A stretch of DNA of 64,000 bases from Lachnospiraceae bacterium (GCA_030540075.1 JAUNWX010000001.1:124001-188000), one strand, 5' to 3'. Positions 37,641 to 46,272 are shown, counted from the first letter of the stretch. Notes: generated from the letters alone by a model not told the origin. Numbers and translations are program-made.

Positions 37641-37655
37641 ATGTAAACGTTTTTA
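37641..37655 (-). promoter_or_regulatory. cre-like site upstream of dctP
   Basis: TGTAAACGTTTTTA resembles the catabolite-control consensus TGWAAACGNTTNCA except for its end. It lies between the T-box terminator and the dctP start. Confidence 0.4.
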
Positions 37656-37788
37656 TATTTCATCCGCCGAAGCGGTTGAAAGCTCCTTCCATCAATACGA
37701 GGTCAATGCTTACAGATTTTCATCATCGCGAATCTGCCCATACATGGTCGATTTGGTTCTCAAATCAATCGGTGCAACCAGATACAAT

Positions 37789-38069
37789 AAAAAAAGCCTT
37801 TGTCTCTTTTTATCAAAGAGACAAAGGCTTTAAAGTCCTCTGCGGTACCACTCTCATTGTCGAATAAAACGACCACTCTGTCGCATCTATCAATGCTTAG
37901 TCCTTTAACGGAGACCAGTCCGGCGTAACCTACTAACCAGTGCGTTCAGCGCGCAACTCAGAGATGATTTTCACAGCTTTCGTTCCACTGTCTCGCACCC
38001 TCCGACAGCTCTCTGGCTCGCTCCAACTGCTACTTTTTCTCGTCAACGTTTTTTGCTCTGTATTGATTT
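37789..38069 (-). promoter_or_regulatory. T-box riboswitch, isoleucine-type specifier, upstream of dctPQM
   Basis: On the minus strand, the leader has an AGTAGCAG start, the AG-bulge motif AGAGAGCTG, the distal-loop-like GGAGGGTGCGAGACAGTGGAAC and the specifier region GTGAAAATCATCTCTGAGTT. Then come the T-box bulge AGAGTGGTACCGCAGAGGAC (core 37841-37850) and a terminator stem AAAGCCTTTGTCTCTTT/AAAGAGACAAAGGCTTT with a T-run (37789-37832). The specifier reads ATC (37966-37968; the next triplet is also ATC), so uncharged tRNA-Ile should relieve termination. Family knowledge: T-boxes control aminoacyl-tRNA, biosynthesis and transport genes. Confidence 0.9.
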
Positions 38070-38075
38070 ATCCGT

Positions 38076-38104
38076 AATTTACGCCTTTTCCACTTCAGTG
38101 TCAA
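38076..38104 (-). promoter_or_regulatory. Promoter of the T-box - dctPQM transcript
   Basis: TTGACA (38099-38104), a 17-bp spacer and TAAATT (38076-38081) on the minus strand, a near-consensus promoter directly ahead of T-box stem I. Confidence 0.75.
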
Positions 38105-38236
38105 GAAGTCCGCATAGTTCAAAATTTTATAGCTGATATAACATTCATTTTGTATTAAGCAGTGCGAATGGCTGCTCACACCGATTGTTATAGCTGCTGT
38201 CGCGAATGTGGTAGACGCTGAAAATTTCACAGGTAT

Positions 38237-38275
38237 ATAATACCCGTTATTCAGAGCTGTCTGGACGACGGGTAT
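38237..38275 (+). promoter_or_regulatory. argC -10 box and 5' hairpin
   Basis: TATAAT at 38237-38242 is followed at once by a hairpin, ACCCGT/ACGGGT (38243-38275), a T5 run and then the argC ribosome site GGGAGG. The hairpin would be the very 5' end of the message. Confidence 0.5.
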
Positions 38276-38292
38276 TTTTATGGGAGGAAATC

Positions 38293-39228
38293 ATGAAGAC
38301 GAAAGTTTATATCGATGGTCAGAGTGGCACGACAGGACTTCAGATCTATGACCGGATCGGTCAGCGCGAGGATCTCGAGCTGCTGCGGATTCCGGAGGAG
38401 CTCCGGCATGATCCGGATGAGCGGAAGAAGTATCTCAACAGCGCAGATATCGTGTTTCTCTGTCTGCCGGATGAAGGTGCCAGAGAAGCGGTTTCCTTCA
38501 TTGATAACCCAAATGTGCGCGTGATCGATGCGTCGACGGCACACCGGACGAATCCGGACTGGACCTATGGCTATCCGGAGCTGTCGAAGGCGCAGCGGGA
38601 GGCGATTCGCACGAGTAAGCGTGTGGCGAATCCGGGCTGCCATGCGACGGGCTTCATCTCGACCACGGCACCGCTGGTGGCAATGGGTGTAATTCCGAAG
38701 GACTACCCGATGAGCTGCTACAGTCTGACCGGCTACTCCGGTGGTGGCAAGAAAATGATCGCGGAGTACGAGGCCGAGGGACGCTCAGAGCTGCTGGACG
38801 CGCCGGGCATTTATGGCCTCAACCTGCATCATAAGCATCTTCCGGAGATGCAGACCGTGACGGGACTCGCGTATCCGCCGGTGTTTATGCCGGTCGTAGA
38901 CGATTATTATAAGGGGATGGCGACGACCATCATGCTGCAGAACCGGCTCCTGCCGGGCCAGCTGAGCGCGGAGGAAATCTGTGCGAAGCTCGCGGACTAC
39001 TACCGTGACGAGCACTTCGTATCCGTCGTGCCGTTCGGTGAAAATGGCAGCAAACTCTACGCAAATAAGCTCGCCGGCACGAACCGCCTCGAGATCGTCG
39101 TCTGCGGCCATGAGGAGCAGACGACCGTGACCGCACTTTTCGATAACCTCGGAAAGGGTGCGAGCGGCGCTGCTGTACAGAACATGAACATCATGCTCGG
39201 ACTGCCGGAGGAGACGGGGCTCGAGTAA
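38293..39228 (+). CDS. argC: N-acetyl-gamma-glutamyl-phosphate reductase (short type)
   Basis: 311 residues, the short ArgC type. It reduces N-acetylglutamyl phosphate to the semialdehyde with NADPH in arginine synthesis. The NADP loop IDGQSGTTGLQI (7-18), the catalytic Cys116 in VANPGCHATGF and LTGYSGGGKKMI (~146) are present. A strong ribosome site GGGAGG precedes the ATG. The other arg genes are absent here, so the pathway is dispersed. It ends in a strong terminator. Confidence 0.95.
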   Translation: MKTKVYIDGQSGTTGLQIYDRIGQREDLELLRIPEELRHDPDERKKYLNSADIVFLCLPDEGAREAVSFIDNPNVRVIDASTAHRTNPDWTYGYPELSKAQREAIRTSKRVANPGCHATGFISTTAPLVAMGVIPKDYPMSCYSLTGYSGGGKKMIAEYEAEGRSELLDAPGIYGLNLHHKHLPEMQTVTGLAYPPVFMPVVDDYYKGMATTIMLQNRLLPGQLSAEEICAKLADYYRDEHFVSVVPFGENGSKLYANKLAGTNRLEIVVCGHEEQTTVTALFDNLGKGASGAAVQNMNIMLGLPEETGLE

Positions 39229-39253
39229 AGCATCTTTTCAATATAAAATCATA

Positions 39254-39302
39254 GCCGCCGTGCGAATGGATTTAAGATTCCATTCGTACGGCGGCGTTTT
39301 TT
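39254..39302 (+). terminator. Terminator of argC
   Basis: A 16-bp stem GCCGCCGTGCGAATGG/CCATTCGTACGGCGGC (one mismatch-type pair), then GTTTTTT. Confidence 0.85.
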
Positions 39303-39322
39303 GAATGATTATCCGTTCGCTG

Positions 39323-40516
39323 TTATTCCTTCACATCCGTGGCGTCGTCCGGGCCGAGGTCGATGATGTCGTCAGTGTCCTTCGGGGTCGGGACGAGGCG
39401 GGCGCGGTCAGACAGGCTGTGGTCGCCTGCATTGGCCCAATGCTGACGATCCGCAGCACGGGTGGCGCGTCCCTCCACAGAGCGTCCGTCGACAGCGTCG
39501 GTCTGCAGGCCGAAGCGCCGTGCGATGTAGTCGTGGAGCGAGCCGGAGATGTAGAAAATGCCGAGGAGCAGCAGGATCTGCGGCATCACGAAGATGCTGA
39601 GGGCCGTGAGGAGGCCGTTCAGGACCTTCGCGCGGGTCAGGAAGAGGCGGATCAGGAGCGAGATGGCGATCGCACCGAAGCACATCAGGATGATGTAGCC
39701 GACGATGCCGATGATCTGGAGCAGGCTCTGAAGGATCGCATTCTCGAGTGGCTTCGCGAAGGTGTAATTATAGGCGAAGAAGGCAAGGATGGACAGGGCG
39801 CCCAGCCAGCGCGGCGGATAATACTCGATGATCGGCTTCGGCTGCGGCACCGCCACGTGAAGGCGGCGCAGGATGAGAAGGCTCAGCTCATAGATGATGA
39901 AGCCCTGCACGGCACCAGTGAAGGCGACAGATACGATCAGGATGCGCTTCAGGAAATCCGGCGTCAGCATCTGCTGGAAGACATCCATCTGTGTAGCACT
40001 CTGGGCGGTCGCACCGGCACCGGCGATTTTCTGAGCCGAGTTGAGTGCCTCCGTCATGATCGTCTGCATCTCGAGGACATCCTGATCGAGCGTCGTGCCC
40101 GAGATGACCGCGAGGAGAAGGACATTGACCAGCTCCGTGATGATCGAGAGTAGCATCACGAGGAGGAGGGTCCGGGTCATATCCTTCTTATCGTGGATAC
40201 GGCTGCCGAGGATCATGCCGATGAAGGCCATGCAGGACGAGTAGATGAGCGTCGTCGGCAGACTGAAGAACACGGCCATCAGCGTGGACGCGATCCAGAC
40301 CGCGAAGCTCGAGCGGAGACCGTAACGCGCGCCATAGGCGACCATCGGGATCGGCAGGATGAAGATGAGGGCGCCCTGGAACATGGAGCCGGTCTGGCGG
40401 TCGATCAGGAGCAGGATCGTAAAGAGCGCGGTGATCATCGCACCGAACGTGATTTTCTGAGTTTTCTGGTTCAATATGTTTACCTCGGTTCTTGTATTGT
40501 CCACAATTTCGTACAC
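39323..40516 (-). CDS. DUF2232 (YybS-like) membrane protein
   Basis: 397 residues with ~8 membrane segments. The start ...KITFGAMITALFTILLLIDR and IFILPIPMVAYGARYGLRSS match the DUF2232/YybS family. Its function is unknown; in Bacillus it sits near ribosomal and replication genes and resembles S-components of ECF transporters. A ~20-residue Ala/Ser-rich loop (~165-180) and a ~60-residue acidic hydrophilic tail (from ~335) end the protein; the tail is unusual. Stands alone, divergent from DUF1275. Confidence 0.75.
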   Translation of the reverse strand: MYEIVDNTRTEVNILNQKTQKITFGAMITALFTILLLIDRQTGSMFQGALIFILPIPMVAYGARYGLRSSFAVWIASTLMAVFFSLPTTLIYSSCMAFIGMILGSRIHDKKDMTRTLLLVMLLSIITELVNVLLLAVISGTTLDQDVLEMQTIMTEALNSAQKIAGAGATAQSATQMDVFQQMLTPDFLKRILIVSVAFTGAVQGFIIYELSLLILRRLHVAVPQPKPIIEYYPPRWLGALSILAFFAYNYTFAKPLENAILQSLLQIIGIVGYIILMCFGAIAISLLIRLFLTRAKVLNGLLTALSIFVMPQILLLLGIFYISGSLHDYIARRFGLQTDAVDGRSVEGRATRAADRQHWANAGDHSLSDRARLVPTPKDTDDIIDLGPDDATDVKE

Positions 40517-40601
40517 AAATCGCTGGAATTCGATCTTCCATAGTGTTATAGTGTGGTCGTTAAAAAATTAATTATACGTAATTATATAGATGGAGTCACT
40601 A

Positions 40602-41279
40602 ATGAATCTGATCAAATCAAGAAGAAACCTGCTGATTCATCTTTGTATGGCCTTCATGGGCGGCTATGCCGGTATGTATGGCATCCTGGTCCGTGGTTCG
40701 TTCGGCCAAGCCATCACCTCGAATCTCGCAAATGTTTTCCGGCATCTGCTGCTCGGGGACAATGTCGAGGACGCGCTGTTCCGCGCCGGTGCGCTGCTGG
40801 TCTTTCTGTTTTCACTTGCACTTACGCATATCCTTCAGATGAAGGACCGTCGCATCGCAGAGATCACCTGTCTCGTATCGCAGCTTGCCTGCATCCTGAT
40901 TTCGGCGGCGATCCCGGAATCCACCCAGGGTGCGCTGGCGCTCTATCCGATCTTTTTTCTGACCGGTATCCAGTGGGGCACCTTCACCGGTGCCGAGGGC
41001 TTCAACAGCGCGACGATCTTCTGCTCGAACAATTCGAAGCAGGCGCTCTTCGGCTGGATCGACTATGTTCTCACCGGAAAGCATGAAAGCTTCAAGCAGG
41101 GGCTCTTCTATACTGCGACCCTCGCCTTCTTCTATGTCGCCGTCGTCATCTCCGTCTTCATGAGTGACCGCTTCGGCGCGCACGCCATCCTCCTCGAGCT
41201 TCTGCCGCTCGCGATGGTCTCCGGCGTCTGGCTCGTCAACGACCGCGCCGCCGCGAAGGACGTGGCGCTCGCCGCGTAA
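40602..41279 (+). CDS. DUF1275 (YoaK-like) membrane protein
   Basis: 225 residues from the ATG at 40602 (GGAG 6 nt upstream); an ATG 12 bp earlier lacks a ribosome site. Six membrane segments; the start of the fold reads HLCMAFMGGYAGMYGILVRG, with GIQWGTFTGAEGFNSATIFC (~126) in the middle. The DUF1275/YoaK family is widespread and of unknown function, possibly a transporter. It is convergent with the CYTH gene across a shared terminator. Confidence 0.85.
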   Translation: MNLIKSRRNLLIHLCMAFMGGYAGMYGILVRGSFGQAITSNLANVFRHLLLGDNVEDALFRAGALLVFLFSLALTHILQMKDRRIAEITCLVSQLACILISAAIPESTQGALALYPIFFLTGIQWGTFTGAEGFNSATIFCSNNSKQALFGWIDYVLTGKHESFKQGLFYTATLAFFYVAVVISVFMSDRFGAHAILLELLPLAMVSGVWLVNDRAAAKDVALAA

Positions 41280-41322
41280 GTCCGGGCTGGATGAACACGC
41301 TACAACTTGATATAGACGCTAT

Positions 41323-41357
41323 ATGGCTGCCGCACCGCTGGTGCGACAGCCATTTTG
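41323..41357. terminator. Terminator between DUF1275 and CYTH genes
   Basis: Stem ATGGCTG/CAGCCAT plus inner CGCACC/GGTGCG, then TTTTGATTT on the + strand. It lies between convergent genes. Confidence 0.7.
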
Positions 41358-41370
41358 ATTTCGCAGGGCT

Positions 41371-41895
41371 TCATGCCTGCTGCAGGCGGGTCGCCATCCA
41401 GTAGGCGCCCATCGACTGGCCCGGCTGCTCGGTGACGTCATCCGTGAGGTACTCGCCGAGGCCGACCGAAGCCGGATCGAAGGCCCGCGCCTCGTCCTCG
41501 CTTCCGAACTCGACTTCCGCATACCAGAATTCGGTCGGCGCGCCTTCATCCACATGATTCACCTCCAGCTGATGTCCGTCCGGCAGCTGATAGGTCCGGC
41601 GAATCTTCGGGATCAGTGGCAGGCCGATGAGATCCTCGAGCTCGCGGAAGCGCGCCTCCTCGATCGGGAACTCGATTTCCTTCCGGCTGAGTCGTCCCTT
41701 CGACTTGAAGCAGAGGATGAACTCGTCCTTCAACGGCGCACCATCCCCAGACGCCAGCAGCTTTTCCTCGCGGATCCGCACGGTCGGTCGCACCGACACA
41801 TAGCCCTGCCACATCTCCTCTTCCTTCCGCAGCGGGTAGCCCTCCGGCCAGCCCTGCACCATCCACTTACGCTCAATTTCCATTCCCATTCCCAT
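41371..41895 (-). CDS. CYTH-domain protein (triphosphate tunnel metalloenzyme-like)
   Basis: 174 residues. MEIERKW near the start is the ExExK-type signature of CYTH enzymes, followed by VRIREEKLL, LCFKSKGRLSRKEIEFPI and RRTYQL, the Arg/Lys pairs lining the tunnel. Family members hydrolyse inorganic triphosphate, thiamine triphosphate or nucleotide triphosphates. Three in-frame ATGs (MGMGM) are possible; the first has GAGG at 7-nt spacing. It follows the TSUP gene on the same strand by ~135 bp. The substrate is not predictable. Confidence 0.85.
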   Translation of the reverse strand: MGMGMEIERKWMVQGWPEGYPLRKEEEMWQGYVSVRPTVRIREEKLLASGDGAPLKDEFILCFKSKGRLSRKEIEFPIEEARFRELEDLIGLPLIPKIRRTYQLPDGHQLEVNHVDEGAPTEFWYAEVEFGSEDEARAFDPASVGLGEYLTDDVTEQPGQSMGAYWMATRLQQA

Positions 41896-41899
41896 ATTT

Positions 41900-42019
41900 C
41901 TACCTCTTATCTATATTCTGGTTCAATGCTTCCGACCGCCACTTCGTCACGAAGCGATCGGGATCCTCCCCGCCGACGCTCTCGTACGGTCCGACCATCT
42001 GTGTCGTGGACGACAGCAT
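41900..42019 (-). CDS. Possible 39-codon small ORF in frame with the TSUP gene
   Basis: An ATG lies four codons after the TGA of the TSUP gene, in the same frame. It encodes a hydrophilic peptide (MLSSTTQMVGPYESVGGEDP...) ending at a TAG that overlaps the CYTH ribosome site. There is no good ribosome site of its own. It may be a coupled small protein, a readthrough tail of the TSUP protein, or chance. Confidence 0.2.
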   Translation of the reverse strand: MLSSTTQMVGPYESVGGEDPDRFVTKWRSEALNQNIDKR

Positions 42020-42031
42020 TGGCTGACCATA

Positions 42032-42808
42032 TCAGACAAGGAACTGAAAGCCCATCACGACGATGCCGAGGATCACCAGGATGACGCCGGTCGCCCGATT
42101 CAGGGTCTTCGCGGACGCACGGTTTGCGAAGACGGCGGCGATTCGCGCCCAGATAAAGGTGAACACGATGCACAGTACCCAGACGGTCACATCCGGCATA
42201 CCGCCGATCGCGAAGTGCGAAACCGCGCCGGTCAGCGCCGTGAAGGTCATGATGAAGACGCTGGTGCCCACGGCGGTCTTCAGCTCGTAGCCGAGGACGG
42301 AGGTGAGGATCAGCAGCATCATCATACCACCACCGGCACCGATGAAGCCACAGATAAATCCGATCAGGACACCGCAGATGACGGACTGGATGGCCCGTTT
42401 CTGCGCGGACACGCCCTGCATGGACTCCTTCGTCGTCATGACCGGACGCACGATGAACTTGATACCGAGCAGGAAGGTCATGAACACGGAGAAGCTGCCC
42501 ATCGTCGCAGACGGCACGAGGGACGAAATGTAGCTGCCGACGACGGTGAACATCAGCACACTGATCATCATGATGATGCCGTTTTTGATATCGAGATTTT
42601 TATTTTTCCCGTAGGTGTAGGCCGAGACCGCGCTCGCCAGCACATCCGATGAGAGGGCAATGCCAACGGCCATATACGGGTCCATGCCGAGGAAGGTAAC
42701 GAGCATCGGTGTGATCACGGCGGCCGCGCTCATCCCCGCGAAGCCCGTGCCGAGACCGGCGCCCATGCCGGCGAAAAAGGTAACGATAATGGTAAAAAGA
42801 AGTGACAT
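42032..42808 (-). CDS. TSUP family (TauE/SafE) membrane transporter
   Basis: 258 residues with ~8 membrane segments. FFAGMGAGLGTGFAGMSAAA (~12-31) and GFICGFIGAGGGMMMLLILT (~152-171) are the duplicated TauE/SafE repeats. The family exports sulfite, sulfoacetate or other small organic acids. The gene lies 3 bp after the MarR gene, so it is co-translated with and probably controlled by that regulator. The frame continues after the TGA for 43 codons without another stop. Confidence 0.9.
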   Translation of the reverse strand: MSLLFTIIVTFFAGMGAGLGTGFAGMSAAAVITPMLVTFLGMDPYMAVGIALSSDVLASAVSAYTYGKNKNLDIKNGIIMMISVLMFTVVGSYISSLVPSATMGSFSVFMTFLLGIKFIVRPVMTTKESMQGVSAQKRAIQSVICGVLIGFICGFIGAGGGMMMLLILTSVLGYELKTAVGTSVFIMTFTALTGAVSHFAIGGMPDVTVWVLCIVFTFIWARIAAVFANRASAKTLNRATGVILVILGIVVMGFQFLV

Positions 42809-42811
42809 AAA

Positions 42812-43234
42812 CTAAGCCTCCGTTTTTTTGATGTTCTCTTCCATCTGCATCAGCGCCGCGCGAAACGCCTCGAGCGTCGTTTCATCGATGCCCTGCAGCA
42901 TCGTATCGATGAACTGCTTCTGCACTGTTCGGCCTCGCTCAACGATCGGAGCCGCCTTTTCCGTGAGCTCCAGCTCTACCTTCCGGCGGTCATGCGCGAC
43001 CTCACGGCGCACGAGGAGCCCTTCCTGAACCAGGCGGTCGACGTTGATCGACACGAGGTTCGCCTTGATCCGGCGGATCTCCACGATGTCCCGCGCACTC
43101 TTGTACTCCGGGTGATTCGCGAGAAACATCAGGATATCGAACGCCGTCTGCGGGATATCCAGCTCATGGCAGAGCGCCTTACAGCTCCGCGTATACGCCC
43201 GGCTGATCTTATCTGCAAAAGAAATATCGAACAT
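42812..43234 (-). CDS. MarR family transcriptional regulator
   Basis: 140 residues from the ATG at 43234 (GGAGG 4 nt upstream); the frame opens 36 bp earlier. Winged helix fold: ELDIPQTAFDILMFLANHPE (~20-39), RIKANLVSINVDRLVQEGLL (recognition region) and RREVAHDRRKVELELTEKA (wing). It probably represses itself and the TSUP gene in response to a small aromatic or acidic ligand. The 255-bp divergent region to the MBL gene should hold its operator; no clear palindrome stood out. Confidence 0.9.
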   Translation of the reverse strand: MFDISFADKISRAYTRSCKALCHELDIPQTAFDILMFLANHPEYKSARDIVEIRRIKANLVSINVDRLVQEGLLVRREVAHDRRKVELELTEKAAPIVERGRTVQKQFIDTMLQGIDETTLEAFRAALMQMEENIKKTEA

Positions 43235-43489
43235 GATTCCTCCATTTTTGATTAGTTCATTTTTGAACAAAACGCAGTATAGAACGATTTATAAGAAATG
43301 TAAAGTACTTCATCCTGTTCCGGGCTCTGTTTTGTTACAGAAAATAAAACCTGCACGAATTTCCGCAAATTTTACTAAAATTCAGCAGTTTTATTTGTGC
43401 TGCAGCACAATGAAAGTCATCCTCGAAAGTGCGATAATAGAACTATCAGAACAGATCGTGAATTGACAACTGAAAATGGAGGTGTGGAT

Positions 43490-44311
43490 GTGAAGCTGAC
43501 CGCAATCATGGATAACCACCGAAGTGAGCAGAAGGCGCTGACAGCCGAGCATGGGCTGTCGTTTCTGCTGGACACCGGGACGACGAAGATTCTCTTCGAT
43601 TTCGGCGCCGGTCGGGCTGCGTATGACAATGCAGTAAAGCTGAACGTAGATCTCAAATCGATCGATTACGCCGTCGGAAGTCACGGGCATTACGACCATG
43701 GCGGTGGATATCCGTGCTTTTACGAGGGCGGATTGAACTGTCCGCTGATTACGGGGGACGGTTACTTCGAGGAAAAATATGCGTTTGATGGGATGAAGGC
43801 GACGTACCTCGGCTGCAGCTTCGATGAGCGCTGGATGGAGGAACGTCGGATCGATCATCGCATCTGTCGTGAGATGATGAAGCTGGAGGACGACTGCTAT
43901 GTCGTCGGTGGCTTCCAGCGGACGCACGATTTCGAGACGATTCCGAAGCGTTTCGTGCTCCGGAATCAGGAGGGCTGGAAACAGGATGATTTCTCGGATG
44001 AAATCTGTCTCGTGCTGACGCGGCCGGAGGGACTCGTCGTCATCGTGGGCTGCAGTCATCCTGGAATACTGAATATTCTGAAATCCGTACAGGCGCGCTT
44101 TCATCGACCGGTATATGCGGTCTTCGGCGGTACGCACCTCGTAGAGGCAGACCAGTCGCGCATCGAAAAGACACTGGATGAGATGAAGGCCATGGGTGTT
44201 CGTCTGATCGGCTTCAATCACTGTTCCGGTGAACTGCTCCAGGAGATGCTGGACGCCCGTCCGGATATCCAGCACTGCTACCTCGGTGCAGGGGACTGCA
44301 TGTTCCTGTGA
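43490..44311 (+). CDS. MBL-fold metallohydrolase (COG1237-like)
   Basis: 273 residues from a GTG at 43490, chosen for GGAGG at 7-nt spacing; no ATG gives a sensible start. The zinc-binding motif SHGHYDHGGG (~67-76), VVIVGCSHPGI (~184-194) and FGGTHLVE (~215) match the COG1237 group related to dihydropterin/methanopterin-linked synthases. Such enzymes bind two metals and hydrolyse or transfer on small substrates. It stands 66 bp before the PucR-type protein and then GntP, which suggests it acts on the imported substrate or a derivative (inference). Confidence 0.85.
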   Translation: MKLTAIMDNHRSEQKALTAEHGLSFLLDTGTTKILFDFGAGRAAYDNAVKLNVDLKSIDYAVGSHGHYDHGGGYPCFYEGGLNCPLITGDGYFEEKYAFDGMKATYLGCSFDERWMEERRIDHRICREMMKLEDDCYVVGGFQRTHDFETIPKRFVLRNQEGWKQDDFSDEICLVLTRPEGLVVIVGCSHPGILNILKSVQARFHRPVYAVFGGTHLVEADQSRIEKTLDEMKAMGVRLIGFNHCSGELLQEMLDARPDIQHCYLGAGDCMFL

Positions 44312-44377
44312 ATTTCGGAGTATGACATCCGCTCGCATCCTGGCTGGCGGACCGTCATCAGCGGTATATGTAAAACG

Positions 44378-44770
44378 ATGAACGAAATACCGGAAGGTAT
44401 GCGTGAAGTGATGATAATGAAAGAAATGAAGGGAGGGGAGATTCAGAATCTCGAAGAGCATTCGTGCAGGATGCGTTATCTGCTGGGGCGCTTCATCAGC
44501 TATGGCGGCGATCGGGCCGTACGGGAGATGAAGGAACGGCTGCTGCAGGAGGGGGAGAAGCAGGCAGAACTGCTTCTCAGCACAGCGGAATGCTACTATG
44601 AGGAAAATGGAAGTGCGACCAGAGCTTCGGAGCGGCTGCACCTGCATAAGAATTCCTTGCTGTATCGGATGAAGCGGCTATACCAGCTTCTGGGAATCGA
44701 AGAGGATACAGCGTTTGTGCGGGAATTCTATGTTCGTCTGCTGCTGGAGTACTGGAACCAGAATTTTTAA
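44378..44770 (+). CDS. Short PucR/CdaR-type C-terminal HTH protein
   Basis: 130 residues. The end (STAECYYEENGSATRASERL and HLHKNSLLYRMKRL) is the PucR-type helix-turn-helix found at the C-terminus of sugar-diacid regulators such as CdaR, which are normally ~370 residues. The N-terminal sensor region is missing, so this is either a truncated regulator or a stand-alone DNA-binding protein. The start is uncertain: the first ATG lacks a ribosome site, and the frame is open back to the MBL stop. It lies 21 bp before gntP, which it may control. Confidence 0.7.
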   Translation: MNEIPEGMREVMIMKEMKGGEIQNLEEHSCRMRYLLGRFISYGGDRAVREMKERLLQEGEKQAELLLSTAECYYEENGSATRASERLHLHKNSLLYRMKRLYQLLGIEEDTAFVREFYVRLLLEYWNQNF

Positions 44771-44791
44771 AAATTAAAAGGAGGTATGAAA

Positions 44792-46135
44792 ATGTCTGGT
44801 TTATTCATTTTTGGCGTTATATTTTTAGCAGTTGTATGTATGGTCATCGCGATTTCAAAATTCAACATGCACCCGTTCCTGGTGCTGACCGTGATTGCGA
44901 TTTTAGTTGGTCTGGTATGTGGTATTCCGGCGGGCGAGGTTATCGATACTGTGAAGAGCGGTTTCGGTAACATCCTCGCAAGCATCGGTATCGTCATTCT
45001 CTGTGGAACGATCATCGGAACGATCCTGGAGAAGACCGGTGCCGCGCTGACGATGGCAAATTCGATTCTGAAGATCGTCGGCAAGGATCGAAGCGTACTG
45101 ACGATGGGTATCACCGGCTACATCACCGGTATCCCTGTATTCTGTGATTCCGGTTTCGTCATTCTGAGCCCGATTTCGAAGGCACTTGCCAACCGCAGTA
45201 ATATTTCGCTCGCAGTGATGGCGACGGCACTGTCCGGCGGTCTCTATGCGACCCACTGTCTGGTACCGCCGACACCGGGCCCGATTGCGATGGCAGGCAC
45301 ACTGGAGGCCGACCTCGGACTGACGATTCTCGTCGGCCTTCTGGTTTCCATTCCGGCCGTGGCTTCTGCACTGGTGTATGCAAACAAGGTTTCCAGTAAG
45401 ATCGATATCCCGGCGAACCCGGAGTATACCGTCGATGAGCTGATGGAGAAGTACGGTCAGCTGCCAGGCGCACTGCACAGCTTCTCTCCGATTCTTCTTC
45501 CGATCATCCTGATCGCACTGAAGTCGGTCGGCGATTTCCCAAGTGCACCATTCGGTTCCGGTGCCGTGAAGACTTTCTTCTCCTTCATCGGTAATCCAGT
45601 CATCGCGCTGATCATCGGTGTGTTCCTTTCCATGACCCTGATTCCGAAGAGCGAAAAGGAGAACGCACTGAAGTGGATCACCGAGGGCGTCACCAATTCT
45701 GCAGGTATCCTGGCCATCACCGGCGCCGGCGGATCCTTCGGTGCCATCCTTCAGAAGCTTCCGATCGCGGACGCGCTCAGTGCATCTCTGCTCGGCCTCG
45801 GCGTCGGCGTCTTCCTTCCGTTCATCATCGCGGCACTTCTGAAGACGGCGATGGGTGCATCCACCGTTGCGATGATCACGACCTCAGCGATGATTGCGCC
45901 AATGATGCCGGCCCTCGGCTTCACATCTCCTCTCGCAAAGGTACTGGTTATCATGGCAATCGGTGCCGGATCGATGACGGTTTCTCATGCCAATGACTCT
46001 TACTTCTGGGTTGTATCGCAGTTCTCCGACATGGATACGAAGGACGCATATAAGTGCCAGACCGGTATGACGGCGGTCATGGGTGTCACGACGATTATCG
46101 TCGTATTCATCCTGTCACTGATCTTCGTGCATTGA
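44792..46135 (+). CDS. GntP family gluconate/organic acid permease
   Basis: 447 residues from the ATG at 44792 (GGAGG, 7-nt spacing). The ATG 6 bp earlier is too close to the ribosome site. 12-14 membrane segments. TGYITGIPVFCDSGFVILSP (~111-130) and ATHCLVPPTPGPIAMAGTL (~155-173) are GntP signatures, as is AGSMTVSHANDSYFW (~390). The family imports gluconate, glycerate or related hydroxy acids with H+. A PucR/CdaR-type HTH gene upstream fits glycerate or gluconate uptake. A strong terminator follows. Confidence 0.93.
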   Translation: MSGLFIFGVIFLAVVCMVIAISKFNMHPFLVLTVIAILVGLVCGIPAGEVIDTVKSGFGNILASIGIVILCGTIIGTILEKTGAALTMANSILKIVGKDRSVLTMGITGYITGIPVFCDSGFVILSPISKALANRSNISLAVMATALSGGLYATHCLVPPTPGPIAMAGTLEADLGLTILVGLLVSIPAVASALVYANKVSSKIDIPANPEYTVDELMEKYGQLPGALHSFSPILLPIILIALKSVGDFPSAPFGSGAVKTFFSFIGNPVIALIIGVFLSMTLIPKSEKENALKWITEGVTNSAGILAITGAGGSFGAILQKLPIADALSASLLGLGVGVFLPFIIAALLKTAMGASTVAMITTSAMIAPMMPALGFTSPLAKVLVIMAIGAGSMTVSHANDSYFWVVSQFSDMDTKDAYKCQTGMTAVMGVTTIIVVFILSLIFVH

Positions 46136-46159
46136 TACAAAAATCATATGGTTATACGA

Positions 46160-46187
46160 ACAGGGCGCTGGGGTTCCAGCGCCCTGT
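46160..46187 (+). terminator. Terminator of gntP
   Basis: Stem ACAGGGCGCTGG/CCAGCGCCCTGT with a 4-nt loop, then GAAATTTCT. The T-tract is interrupted. Confidence 0.65.
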
Positions 46188-46272
46188 GAAATTTCTGTGA
46201 AACTGTGGATTCTCCTGACATAGCGGTCTACAATCGGCTTATGAAAAGCGGCGAAAGGAGTTCAGAAAGATT

